Assembly (NCBI GenBank): GCA_045546775.1
Contig: JAZQDM010000087.1
Coordinates: 1 to 33,073 of the forward strand
Length of the DNA stretch: 33,073 nt
Reading direction: 5' to 3'
Source: RGIG3002 sp045546775
GTDB lineage: Bacteria; Bacillota; Clostridia; Lachnospirales; Lachnospiraceae
A program made the position numbers and the translations under genes. Of this stretch, positions 23,254-30,982 are shown in pieces; the stretch's first letter is position 1; every line of letters begins with the position of its first letter. The notes beneath the pieces were generated by a model. The model saw only the letters and a list, made by a program, of their open reading frames with translations, was not told the origin of the DNA and ran no database searches.

Positions 23254-24639
23254 ATGAAAAGCATGGATTTATTTCACAAAACAGCAGTGAAAATTTGTAA
23301 ACGTTATTTTCAAAAGCGTGGTGATACTGTTTTGAAAAAGCAGTCGGCATACGATATGAAAAATCTGTATCCCGGAAAAAATGCGGAGGAACGGCTTTTT
23401 GAGTATTACGTCGGAAAAGTCCGTACGGTTGTAGTAGTAACGTGTGTCGGGGTGTTGCTTGCCTTGGTTTGTTTTGCAAAGGAATATATGGAAACCATTA
23501 TCGTGGATGATGTGTACATTCAAAGAAATGAAAATGGCGAAGGTGAAATTTTAGCAGATGTGACAGCTCATTTTGCGGACGGAAGTAAAGAAGAAGTGAC
23601 AATTCAAGTTGGTGAACGGCGTTTTGGTGATACCGAATTGGCGGAATTGTATGCGTTGGCAACAGAGAAACTGGAGCACATCATATTCGCAGAGGGAGAT
23701 GGTTTTGACTGTGTGCAAAACGATATGAATTTTCCGGATGCCGTAGAAGGATTTCCGTTTCGCATTCAGTGGGAAAGCAGTGACTATTCTTGCGTGGATT
23801 ATGATGGCAGCGTAAATGCTTCGGATGTGAATAGGGAAGGGGTTGTAGTAAATGTGACAGCGATTTTCAGCTATTACGATTTTATGCGGGAATATGTTTT
23901 TTCGGTGCATGTGTATCCACCTGTTTTGTCTGCGGAAAAAGTACGAAAAAATGCATTAACAGAAAGCCTTACACAAAGCGAACAAAAAACAATCCATGAG
24001 GAACAGTTTGTTTTGCCAAATCGGGTGGACGGGCAGGATGTGACATGGGAGGAACAAAAAGAAAACAGTGCGATTTCTGTATTGATGCTTACTTTTGTGA
24101 CGGCGGCAGTACTTTTCTTTGCAAAAGATCAGGATTTGCACAAGCAGGTTCTTTTGAAAGAAGAAGAAATGTATGCCGGGTATCCGGAAATTGTAAATCG
24201 CCTTGTTTTGTATGTCGGTGCCGGTATGACGGTCCGAAATGCATTCCGCAAAATAGCAATCGATTACAAAGCAGCCGAACATAGGCGGACCGGAAAACAG
24301 ATTAAAAAAGGCTATGCTTACCGGGAAATGCTTTTTACCTGTTATGAGATGGACAGCGGTGTTGCGGAAGGTGATGCCTACGAAAGATTCGGAAGACGCT
24401 GTGGGTTACAACAGTACATAAAGCTTGCCACCTTACTTGTACAAAATATGCAAAAAGGAAACAGCACATTGCTCGTGCAGCTGAAGGAGGAAGCAGAAAA
24501 TGCTTTTGTTGGCCGCATGAGTCAGGCAAGAAAAAAAGGCGAAGAAGCCGGCACGAAGCTGCTTATGCCGATGATGCTCCTTTTGGGAATGGTCATGATT
24601 TTAATTATGATACCGGCATTTAGCAGTTTCGGTGTATAG
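23254..24639 (+). CDS. tadC: TadC-like T2SF protein with an extra extracytoplasmic domain
   Basis: A 461-aa protein, about 150 residues longer than a normal TadC. A first membrane segment (VRTVVVVTCVGVLLALVCFA, about 50-70) is followed by an exported region of about 200 residues, a second membrane helix (271-291), the T2SF helical domain (YPEIVNRLVLYVGAGMTVRN, from about 309) and a C-terminal helix (LLMPMMLLLGMVMILIMIPA). Within the exported part, residues 152-225 (RIQWESSDYSCVDYDGSVNA, then GVVVNVTAIFSYYDFMREYV, then FSVHVYP) resemble the atrophied bacterial Ig fold (aBig): W-x-S-S, the D-G-x-V turn and the closing beta strands. With TadB it forms the membrane platform; the extra domain would face the cell wall where the pilus emerges. 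Confidence 0.83.
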   Translation: MKSMDLFHKTAVKICKRYFQKRGDTVLKKQSAYDMKNLYPGKNAEERLFEYYVGKVRTVVVVTCVGVLLALVCFAKEYMETIIVDDVYIQRNENGEGEILADVTAHFADGSKEEVTIQVGERRFGDTELAELYALATEKLEHIIFAEGDGFDCVQNDMNFPDAVEGFPFRIQWESSDYSCVDYDGSVNASDVNREGVVVNVTAIFSYYDFMREYVFSVHVYPPVLSAEKVRKNALTESLTQSEQKTIHEEQFVLPNRVDGQDVTWEEQKENSAISVLMLTFVTAAVLFFAKDQDLHKQVLLKEEEMYAGYPEIVNRLVLYVGAGMTVRNAFRKIAIDYKAAEHRRTGKQIKKGYAYREMLFTCYEMDSGVAEGDAYERFGRRCGLQQYIKLATLLVQNMQKGNSTLLVQLKEEAENAFVGRMSQARKKGEEAGTKLLMPMMLLLGMVMILIMIPAFSSFGV

Positions 24640-24668
24640 CAATGATTGTAGAAAGAGAGGATGTATAT

Positions 24669-24836
24669 ATGAAAAAATGGAAAGATTTACTTCACGATGA
24701 AAGTGGAATGGGAACCGTAGAGGTGATATTGATTATCGTTGTTTTAATCGGACTTGTCATTATATTCAAAAAGCAGATTACGGAAGTAGTAAACAGTTTG
24801 TTTGAAAAAATCACAAGTCAGACGGGGTCCATTTAA
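24669..24836 (+). CDS. Flp1-type IVb pilin
   Basis: A 55-aa prepilin. A short charged leader, MKKWKDLLHDESG, is followed by MGTVEVILIIVVLIGLVIIF. Cleavage after G13 leaves M14 at +1 and E18 at +5, the key glutamate of type IV pilins. The hydrophobic helix and the short polar tail (FEKITSQTGSI) match Flp1-like major pilins of Clostridia. The ATG at 24669 has AGAGAGG upstream; an in-frame ATG at 24642 would add nine residues and lacks a ribosome binding site. It is the likely major subunit, processed by one of the two peptidases in this locus. It lies 2 bp from the next gene. Confidence 0.9.
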   Translation: MKKWKDLLHDESGMGTVEVILIIVVLIGLVIIFKKQITEVVNSLFEKITSQTGSI

Positions 24837-24838
24837 AA

Positions 24839-26326
24839 ATGAAAAAGGGGTATTTGACATTATATTTGGCACTTTCACTGGGCGTTATTTTGTCGCTTGT
24901 GTTGGCCATGACAGAAGGTGTGCGGGTCAATGCTATCCGGACACAGATTGAATGTGTGACAGATATTGCAGGAAATTCTGCGCTGGCGGAATATAACAGA
25001 CAACTTTTGGAACAGTACGACTTGTTTTACATTGATACCGGATACGGAACAGCAAATCCGGCTTATGCAAATACGGAAGCACATATTCGGAATTATATGA
25101 ATCGGAACTTTACGTTGGAAGGCGTGAATACCTTGTTGCCGTATACGGATGCAACGAAGTTGTATGCCGGTGAAGTGGTCATTCAGGCAGCAGGCATTGC
25201 GACGGATGAGTGTGGAATCGGACTGAAGCGACAAGCAATTTTGTATGAGAAGGACAAAGTAGGCTTGACATTGGCGGAAAATGTGATGACCAATTTGGAA
25301 ACCATCGCCGGGTACGAGGAAGAAAGTGCCCAGTTACAGGAGCAACGCAGAAAAGTAGACGAGCAGATTAACGAATCGGTCAATCAAAAAGAAGCCAGTC
25401 TGCCACCGGAAAGGCAAACTGTAGAAACGCCCAATGGTCCGGTAGAGATCGAAGTAAAACCAAAAATTACACGGGATAACCCGGCGGATATTGTGAATGC
25501 GACAAGAGGCTATTCGATTTTACAGATGGTCATAAAAGATACAAATGCCATTTCTTATCAGCAGATTACACCGTCCAATTATGTGAGCGGGAGAGCGTTG
25601 CATGTAGGAAGCGGGTGCCAGCCTGGCATTACATATCCTAACAGTTTGTTTGAAAATATAGTATTTCATGAGTACATTTTGGAAAAAACGGGGCGATATA
25701 CGCAAACATTAGACAAATCGCTTTTGAAATATCAGACCGAATATATTTTGGTTGGGGCAGACTCTGATGAAGAAAACTTGAAAAGTGTTGTCAATCGCCT
25801 CCTGCTTTTCAGGGAAGTGGCAAATGCATTATATCTTTTGTCAGATGGTTCGAAAATGGGTGAGATACAGGTGTTGTCCACGACACTTTCGCTTGTCTGC
25901 CTTATGCCGGAAATTGAGCCTCTTGTCAGATACTCCATTTTGTTTGCATGGGCTTACGCAGAGAGCGTACAGGATGTACGTACATTGTTGAGCGGCGGAA
26001 AAGTGCCGCTGATGAAGACAAGTGATACATGGAAAACAGGATTGCTTGACATGATTAGTTTTACGACCAATTTTGATGACCGGACAATCGGAGAAGGGTT
26101 AAGTTATGAAGACTACTTGCGGTTGTTTTTATGTATGACGGATGAAAATACAGTAACCATGCGTCTGATGGATATTATCGAGATGGATATTCGACAGACA
26201 GCAGGAAATGAACATTTCCGTTTGGATGTATGTATGGAATTTTTTGATGTATATTGCGCGGTCAGCAGCGAATATGGCTACAGTTATACCATACAACGAA
26301 GATACGCATACCCTTTAGACGGTTAG
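24839..26326 (+). CDS. DUF5702-type/TadG-like membrane-anchored protein of the tad locus
   Basis: A 495-aa protein with a single N-terminal membrane anchor (YLTLYLALSLGVILSLVLAM, residues about 5-24) followed by EGVRVNAIRTQIECVTDIAG, a stretch shared by Clostridia Tad-locus proteins classed, as I recall, as DUF5702. The remaining 460 residues would lie outside the cell. They include a coiled region around 160-190 (EEESAQLQEQRRKVDEQINE) and a helical C-terminal half. The TMRLMDIIEMDIRQTAGNEH stretch near the end is usual for the group. The probable role is TadG-like, as a minor pseudopilin or tip/anchor component. It follows the pilin with a 2-bp gap, so strong coupling is likely. Confidence 0.75.
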   Translation: MKKGYLTLYLALSLGVILSLVLAMTEGVRVNAIRTQIECVTDIAGNSALAEYNRQLLEQYDLFYIDTGYGTANPAYANTEAHIRNYMNRNFTLEGVNTLLPYTDATKLYAGEVVIQAAGIATDECGIGLKRQAILYEKDKVGLTLAENVMTNLETIAGYEEESAQLQEQRRKVDEQINESVNQKEASLPPERQTVETPNGPVEIEVKPKITRDNPADIVNATRGYSILQMVIKDTNAISYQQITPSNYVSGRALHVGSGCQPGITYPNSLFENIVFHEYILEKTGRYTQTLDKSLLKYQTEYILVGADSDEENLKSVVNRLLLFREVANALYLLSDGSKMGEIQVLSTTLSLVCLMPEIEPLVRYSILFAWAYAESVQDVRTLLSGGKVPLMKTSDTWKTGLLDMISFTTNFDDRTIGEGLSYEDYLRLFLCMTDENTVTMRLMDIIEMDIRQTAGNEHFRLDVCMEFFDVYCAVSSEYGYSYTIQRRYAYPLDG

Positions 26327-26379
26327 TTACAATCTCAGACAGTTAAAAATAATTTACAGGAAAGGAGGAGCGGACAGGG

Positions 26380-27357
26380 ATGCCCTTTTTTGCGCACAAC
26401 ACACAAATTAGTAACAATAAATATCATCACAATGAAACACAACCTCAAATCACTAAAAACACTCTCCGGGCTTTAAAAGTAGCCCAAAATTCCCAAGTTT
26501 CTCTTGTAGAAAGAAAAAACCCTAAAAACTCAAAAGTGTGTCAAAAAAGGGTGTCCTTGTCCGCTCTCTCCAAAAAAAATTGTGCCGGAAGTATGACGGT
26601 GGAAGCGGCATTCCTTTTTTCCCTCTTTTTGATTGCGGTGTTAAATTTGTTTTCTGTCATTGAATTTGTACGAGTGCAAAGCAGTATCGGTATTGCCATG
26701 CATCAAGTCGGAAAAAAACTGATGATTTATGGATATGCGTATGACAAAACCGGCTTGCAACTGGAGGATTATGCGTTTTCCTCTGCTGTTTTCGGAATGA
26801 CGTACGTCAAAGCAGAGGTGGAAAAATATGCAGGAACGGATATGTTGGATCATACCGTGTTACCAAACGGAAGGTACGGTATTTTTTATGGGAATTCCAG
26901 AATTATGGAAAAGGATTTGATAGACGTGGTGGCGCTGTATGACGTGACGGGACTTTTTTCTATGGACAATATGGGAAAAGTGCATTTGTTCAATCGGTTT
27001 TACGGGCATGTGTGGAACGGCTATGATGTAGAAAACGGTAGCGGTCCAAACGAAGAAGAAATATATGTTTTTATCACACATAGCGGTAACGTGTATCACA
27101 GAAACCGAAACTGTTCTTACTTAAATCCTTCTGTGGAGGCTGTTTTTTTGGGGAGTGTGGCGGACAGAAGAAATGAAGATGGCGGAAAATATTACAGTTG
27201 TGAATTGTGTGGGCGGAATGCCCTGTCAGTAGTGTATATTACCGGGCAGGGAAACCGGTATCACAGTTCCTTAAATTGCGGGGGACTAAAAAGAACGATT
27301 TATACAGTTCCGTTGTCAGAAGTCGGTGGTCGGCCTGCGTGTAGCAAATGCGGATAG
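26380..27357 (+). CDS. TadE-like pseudopilin with long leader and two zinc-type HC..CxxC modules
   Basis: A 325-aa protein. Its pilin-like core, CAGSMTVEAAFLFSLFLIAV, starts at residue 68; cleavage after G70 puts S71 at +1 and E75 at +5. The leader of about 70 residues is polar, Asn/Lys/Gln-rich and much longer than usual. At the C-terminus, two related modules follow the pattern Y-H-x4-C ... C-x2-C-G: H240/C245/C274/C277 (VYHRNRNCSYL and YYSCELCG) and H295/C300/C321/C324 (RYHSSLNCGGL and PACSKCG). This looks like a duplicated single-zinc module, similar to short zinc-binding modules found at the ends of secreted Firmicutes proteins. GGAGG lies 11 nt before the ATG. The true start could be internal, since the leader region has non-coding-like composition. 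Confidence 0.7.
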   Translation: MPFFAHNTQISNNKYHHNETQPQITKNTLRALKVAQNSQVSLVERKNPKNSKVCQKRVSLSALSKKNCAGSMTVEAAFLFSLFLIAVLNLFSVIEFVRVQSSIGIAMHQVGKKLMIYGYAYDKTGLQLEDYAFSSAVFGMTYVKAEVEKYAGTDMLDHTVLPNGRYGIFYGNSRIMEKDLIDVVALYDVTGLFSMDNMGKVHLFNRFYGHVWNGYDVENGSGPNEEEIYVFITHSGNVYHRNRNCSYLNPSVEAVFLGSVADRRNEDGGKYYSCELCGRNALSVVYITGQGNRYHSSLNCGGLKRTIYTVPLSEVGGRPACSKCG

Positions 27358-27367
27358 AGGAGGTTTT

Positions 27368-27826
27368 ATGTGGTATATGCTTTTTTATAGTTTGCTGATA
27401 GTGGTGTTAAGTGTATGCGTTATTTTTGATATAAAGCGAAGAGAGATACCGCTTGTTTTGCTTGTTATATTAGGTGGAATTGTTGCATTTTTGTGGGGAT
27501 ACGAAGTATTTTGGCAAGGACTGGGATATATGCAGTTTTTGGGCGTTATTCCGGGTATTTTCATGCTTATTTTGGCGCGGATATCGGAAGAAAGTGTAGG
27601 TTATGCGGATGGCATTGTTGTTGCGGAAATCGGTTTGCTGACCGGTGTGGGCCGCTGTCTGTTTATTCTTTCGGCGGCGTTATTTTTGGCGGCTATCTTT
27701 TCGTTGTTTGTACTTGTAATAAAAAAAGTTAGTAAAAAGTACAAAGTTCCGTTCATTCCGTTTTTTACATCAGCGTACGCGTTTTCTTTGCTGTTACAAG
27801 GAGGGATTGGCGTTGGCACGATATAA
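27368..27826 (+). CDS. Second, divergent A24-type prepilin peptidase
   Basis: A 152-aa polytopic membrane protein with the two-aspartate layout of A24 peptidases: D21 in VCVIFDIKRREIP and D81 in ESVGYADGIVVAEIGL. The second motif reads GYAD instead of GxGD, so the glycine before the aspartate is alanine. It is also shorter than the first peptidase and shares little obvious sequence with it. It would process prepilins, perhaps a different subset (the TadE-like proteins on either side). The ATG at 27368 has GAGGAGG 5 nt upstream; an in-frame GTG further upstream lies inside the previous gene. It overlaps the next gene by 14 bp. Confidence 0.75.
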   Translation: MWYMLFYSLLIVVLSVCVIFDIKRREIPLVLLVILGGIVAFLWGYEVFWQGLGYMQFLGVIPGIFMLILARISEESVGYADGIVVAEIGLLTGVGRCLFILSAALFLAAIFSLFVLVIKKVSKKYKVPFIPFFTSAYAFSLLLQGGIGVGTI

Positions 27827-28274
27827 GGCGAGAAAAACATTAGGCGGTTATTTTACAGTTGAGGCAGCTTTTATCGTTCCGATGATTGTATGTATTTTAG
27901 CACTGCTTTGTTATCTGGGGCTTTTTATGTGCAATCGCTGTATGCTTGTGCAAGATGCCTACATTTTAGGACTCCGTGGGAGCATTTTATACGGTGAAGA
28001 CAATAACCGGGTCGTTTCTACGGTTTTGGCAGAAAGCGAAGGGTTGACGGACAAATATTTTGCGGTGCCATCCGTACAAAAAAATGTGGAAGCAGGTATG
28101 CTTTCGGTTTCTGTGACGTTGAGCGGGGAAATGAAAGTGCCGATAGCTTTTTATTCCTGGGAAGATAAAAAAATGGACGGAACATGGGAGTTGCAGGAAA
28201 CCAAAACGCTGGATCGGACAAATCCGGTTACTTTTATCCGTTCGTGCCGCAAAGTGGAAACAGTTATGAATTAA
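27813..28274 (+). CDS. TadE-like pseudopilin
   Basis: A 153-aa prepilin-type protein. The short leader ARYKARKTLGG is followed by YFTVEAAFIVPMIVCILALL, giving cleavage after G12, Y13 at +1 and E17 at +5, as in TadE/TadF minor pseudopilins. A single membrane helix comes before an external domain of about 115 residues rich in beta strands (AGMLSVSVTLSGEMKVPIAF). The TTG at 27813 is chosen because AAGGAGGG lies 7 nt upstream; the TTG at 27807 is too close to it. The first bases overlap the peptidase gene, so translation is probably coupled. Confidence 0.82.
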   Translation: MARYKARKTLGGYFTVEAAFIVPMIVCILALLCYLGLFMCNRCMLVQDAYILGLRGSILYGEDNNRVVSTVLAESEGLTDKYFAVPSVQKNVEAGMLSVSVTLSGEMKVPIAFYSWEDKKMDGTWELQETKTLDRTNPVTFIRSCRKVETVMN

Positions 28275-28289
28275 GAGAGGAGGTTTAAG

Positions 28290-29423
28290 ATGGAAACTAT
28301 TTCCGAATATGTAAACGATGGAAATCGAAACTACTTGAAAGTAAGTTGTGGAGAGGTGAATCGAAAGAAATATCCATATAGAATGATTACTGAAAATGAA
28401 ATCAAGGGATTATTGCCTTGTCGTGCCCGGGTGATCAACGGGGATACTTATATGTACTACGAAATTCAGTCAAAACAAGCTATGTATTATCGCTACGAAA
28501 TCAAAGAAATTACATACGATGCCTTGAAAGATTTCTTTTTTTACTTTTGTCTTCTTGGCGAGGAACTGGAAAAATATTTGCTTGATATTCATGAAGTTAT
28601 GTTTGACGAAAAATATATTTATCAAAATATGGAATCAGGCGAAGTCGGTTTTCTTTATTTGCCGGATGGCATTTGTGAGAGGAAAAGTTTTGCTTCTTTT
28701 ATGGAGTACATTGTAAAGCGTGTGAACCACAAAGACAGCAAAGCAGTAGAAACATCATATCGTTTGTATGATTTGTCGCGCCGGGATCACATCTGTATGG
28801 AAGATATTAAGAAATTGTTTGAAGAAGAGGAAAAATCACAAAACATGGATACCTACTTGCCACCTGCGCCACAAAAGATTCAAGTTGCGGAAAACACAGT
28901 ATGGGAAGAAGAAACAACATTTGACGCAGGAAGTTTCTCAGAGGGAAAGGAGAAGAAGAAAAAAATGCACTTACCTTTGCTTTCTGCTTTTGGGAAAAAG
29001 AAGTCAAAGCCGGAAAAAATGTTGTGGGAAATGCCGGAAGAGGAAACGTGGGAGCCTACAGATAAACAGCTGCCTATACAAGAAGAAACAAAAGAAAGTT
29101 ACGGGGAGACGGTTTTTTTTGAACCGGAGCCGGAAAATGTATTATGCGGGCTTGGAAAATATGATAAAATCCTGATAAAATTGGAGCATTTCCCATTTTC
29201 CATCGGCAAATTAAAAGAGGAAGCAGACTATGTTTTGAAAGACAGTTCTGTTAGCAGGCTACATGTAAGGTTTTATCAACAAGATAAGTCAGTCTATATT
29301 GTGGATATGAATTCCACAAACGGTACTTTCAAAAATGGTTTCCGAATTCCACCCAATGAAAAGATGCTGCTGGAAGAAGGAGATGAAATTGCAATAGGAA
29401 AAATAAGATTTTGCTATCGTTGA
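28290..29423 (+). CDS. FHA domain protein with DUF6382-type N-terminus, end of tad locus
   Basis: A 377-aa cytoplasmic protein. The N-terminal half (about 1-190; RNYLKVSCGEVNRKKYPYRM, then LPCRARVINGDTYMYYEIQS) resembles the domain I recall as DUF6382 of Clostridia Tad loci. A charged, flexible linker (190-285) carries many Lys and Glu residues. The C-terminal forkhead-associated domain covers about 290-377: FSIGKLKEEADYVLKDSSVS, RLHVRFYQQ and DMNSTNGTFKNGFRI, with the phosphothreonine-binding S and N residues in place. Such proteins read Ser/Thr phosphorylation and could link the pilus machine to a kinase; no kinase gene is in the window. GGAGG precedes the ATG. It is 15 bp after the TadE-like gene and probably closes the operon. 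Confidence 0.82.
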   Translation: METISEYVNDGNRNYLKVSCGEVNRKKYPYRMITENEIKGLLPCRARVINGDTYMYYEIQSKQAMYYRYEIKEITYDALKDFFFYFCLLGEELEKYLLDIHEVMFDEKYIYQNMESGEVGFLYLPDGICERKSFASFMEYIVKRVNHKDSKAVETSYRLYDLSRRDHICMEDIKKLFEEEEKSQNMDTYLPPAPQKIQVAENTVWEEETTFDAGSFSEGKEKKKKMHLPLLSAFGKKKSKPEKMLWEMPEEETWEPTDKQLPIQEETKESYGETVFFEPEPENVLCGLGKYDKILIKLEHFPFSIGKLKEEADYVLKDSSVSRLHVRFYQQDKSVYIVDMNSTNGTFKNGFRIPPNEKMLLEEGDEIAIGKIRFCYR

Positions 29424-29522
29424 CACAAAGAATTATAAATGTTACGCTTGATAGTGATGAGATTTTGAGTTCTATTGTGTGGAACAAATATCAGCAAATA
29501 GTGTTATTCGGGAGGCCAAAGA

Positions 29523-30518
29523 GTGAAGGTAAATATTTACTACGGAGGAAGAGGGTTACTGGATGATCCGACCTTATATGTCATTAACAAAATGCAGGAA
29601 GTTTTGGAAGAGTTGAACGTGACGGTAGAGCGTTACAATCTTCATGAGCAAAAAAATATGATAACAACATTGCCCCATACATTGAAAGAGGCAGACGGTC
29701 TTATTTTGGCAACGACTATAGAGTGGTACGGAATTGGTGGTTATATGCAGCAATTTCTGGATGCCTGCTGGTTGTATGGTGACAAAGAAAAAATAAGTAA
29801 ACTTTATATGTGTCCGGTTGTTATGTCAACTACATATGGTGAGCGGGAAGGTAAATTAAACCTTGCTACTGCGTGGGAAATACTTGGAGGACTTCCTTGC
29901 AGTGGTATTTGCGGATATATTGCAGATACCGTTATGCTGGAGATGAATGAGGATTACACAAAGCTTATTGAGAAAAAAGCGGAAAATATGTATCGTACCA
30001 TTCATCAAAAATTGCCCAATTTTCCGGCTAGTAATCAGGCTGTTAAGCAAAAAATTGCAATTACAAAAAATATGGATTTGACACCGCAAGAATCCGAACA
30101 GTTATCTCAGTATGCGGCTGATGACCGTTATGTAAAACGTCAAAAAGAAGACATACAGGAACTGGCAAGCATGTTTAAAGACATGATGGAAACAAAGGAA
30201 ACGGATGAAGGTGTAGAATTCATTTCGGATTTGGAAAATCATTTTAAACCGCAGGCGGGTGTAATTTGCAGTTACAAATTTGTGATAGAAGGCAAGAAAA
30301 AGCCACTTGTTATTCAGGTAAGTGGTACAAGTTTGACTTGCCATTACGGAACTATCGATAAAGCCGATGTAGAAGTTCAGGTTTCCAGAGAAACGATTCA
30401 GGAAATTTTGTCGTCCAGAATGACTTTCCAGAGGGCGTTTATGTCCGGAGAAATGAAAATGAAGGGCGAATTTAAAATGTTTAGAACGTTGGATCAGATT
30501 TTTGATTTTTCCCAGTAA
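29523..30518 (+). CDS. Flavodoxin/NADPH-dependent FMN reductase-like protein fused to an SCP2 domain
   Basis: A 331-aa two-domain protein. The N-terminal domain (1-170) is flavodoxin-like: KVNIYYGGRGLLDDPTLYVI, then ADGLILATTIEWYGIGGYMQ, which is a typical FMN-reductase phosphate and flavin loop segment, then PVVMSTTYGEREGKLNLATA. The C-terminal domain (about 225-331; GVICSYKFVIEGKKKPLVIQ, then MTFQRAFMSGEMKMKGEFKM) is a sterol carrier protein 2-like fold that binds lipids or acyl groups. Function is unknown. The start is GTG with GGGAGG upstream. The gene lies 99 bp after the FHA gene and may have its own promoter: TTGACA covers the FHA stop codon at 29420-29425, but a clear -10 is missing. 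Confidence 0.8.
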   Translation: MKVNIYYGGRGLLDDPTLYVINKMQEVLEELNVTVERYNLHEQKNMITTLPHTLKEADGLILATTIEWYGIGGYMQQFLDACWLYGDKEKISKLYMCPVVMSTTYGEREGKLNLATAWEILGGLPCSGICGYIADTVMLEMNEDYTKLIEKKAENMYRTIHQKLPNFPASNQAVKQKIAITKNMDLTPQESEQLSQYAADDRYVKRQKEDIQELASMFKDMMETKETDEGVEFISDLENHFKPQAGVICSYKFVIEGKKKPLVIQVSGTSLTCHYGTIDKADVEVQVSRETIQEILSSRMTFQRAFMSGEMKMKGEFKMFRTLDQIFDFSQ

Positions 30519-30542
30519 AGAAACAGTAGAGAGGATAAGTTT

Positions 30543-30953
30543 ATGAAAGTAGATAATTGTATTTTTTGTAAAATAGCAAATGGCGAGATTCCTTCAAAAA
30601 CAATTTATGAGGATGATGATTTCCGCGCAATTTTGGATCTTGGCCCGGCAGCAAAGGGACACACGTTAATTTTGCCGAAAGAGCATAGCAAAGATCTTTT
30701 CGAATTGCCGGATGCGACAGCACAGAAAGTTTTTTCTTTGGCAAAAAAATTGTCGGCGCAGTTGAAAGAAAAGTTGAATTGTGATGGACTGAATGTAGTG
30801 CAGAACAACGGAGAAACAGCCGGCCAGACGGTATTTCATTTTCACATGCATTTAATTCCGAGATACAAAGATGACAACCAGACAATTGGTTGGAAGCCGG
30901 GACAGCCTACACAGGAAGAGCTGGAAGAAATTAAAAATCAGATTATCGGCTAA
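30543..30953 (+). CDS. HIT family protein (HinT-like nucleotide hydrolase)
   Basis: A 136-aa histidine-triad protein. The zinc-type N-terminus CIFCKIANGEIPSKTIYEDD and the triad motif GQTVFHFHMHLIPR (H-x-H-x-H) place it in the HinT branch, whose members hydrolyse purine nucleoside phosphoramidates and AMP conjugates. The GHTLILPKEHSKDLFELPD segment is fully conserved in type, and the length is normal. GAGAGGATAAG comes before the ATG. It lies 24 bp after the flavodoxin/SCP2 gene and 29 bp before fumarase alpha, so these may be co-transcribed, but no functional link is evident. Confidence 0.95.
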   Translation: MKVDNCIFCKIANGEIPSKTIYEDDDFRAILDLGPAAKGHTLILPKEHSKDLFELPDATAQKVFSLAKKLSAQLKEKLNCDGLNVVQNNGETAGQTVFHFHMHLIPRYKDDNQTIGWKPGQPTQEELEEIKNQIIG

Positions 30954-30982
30954 TAATGTAAGCGGAAGGACAGGACTTATTC

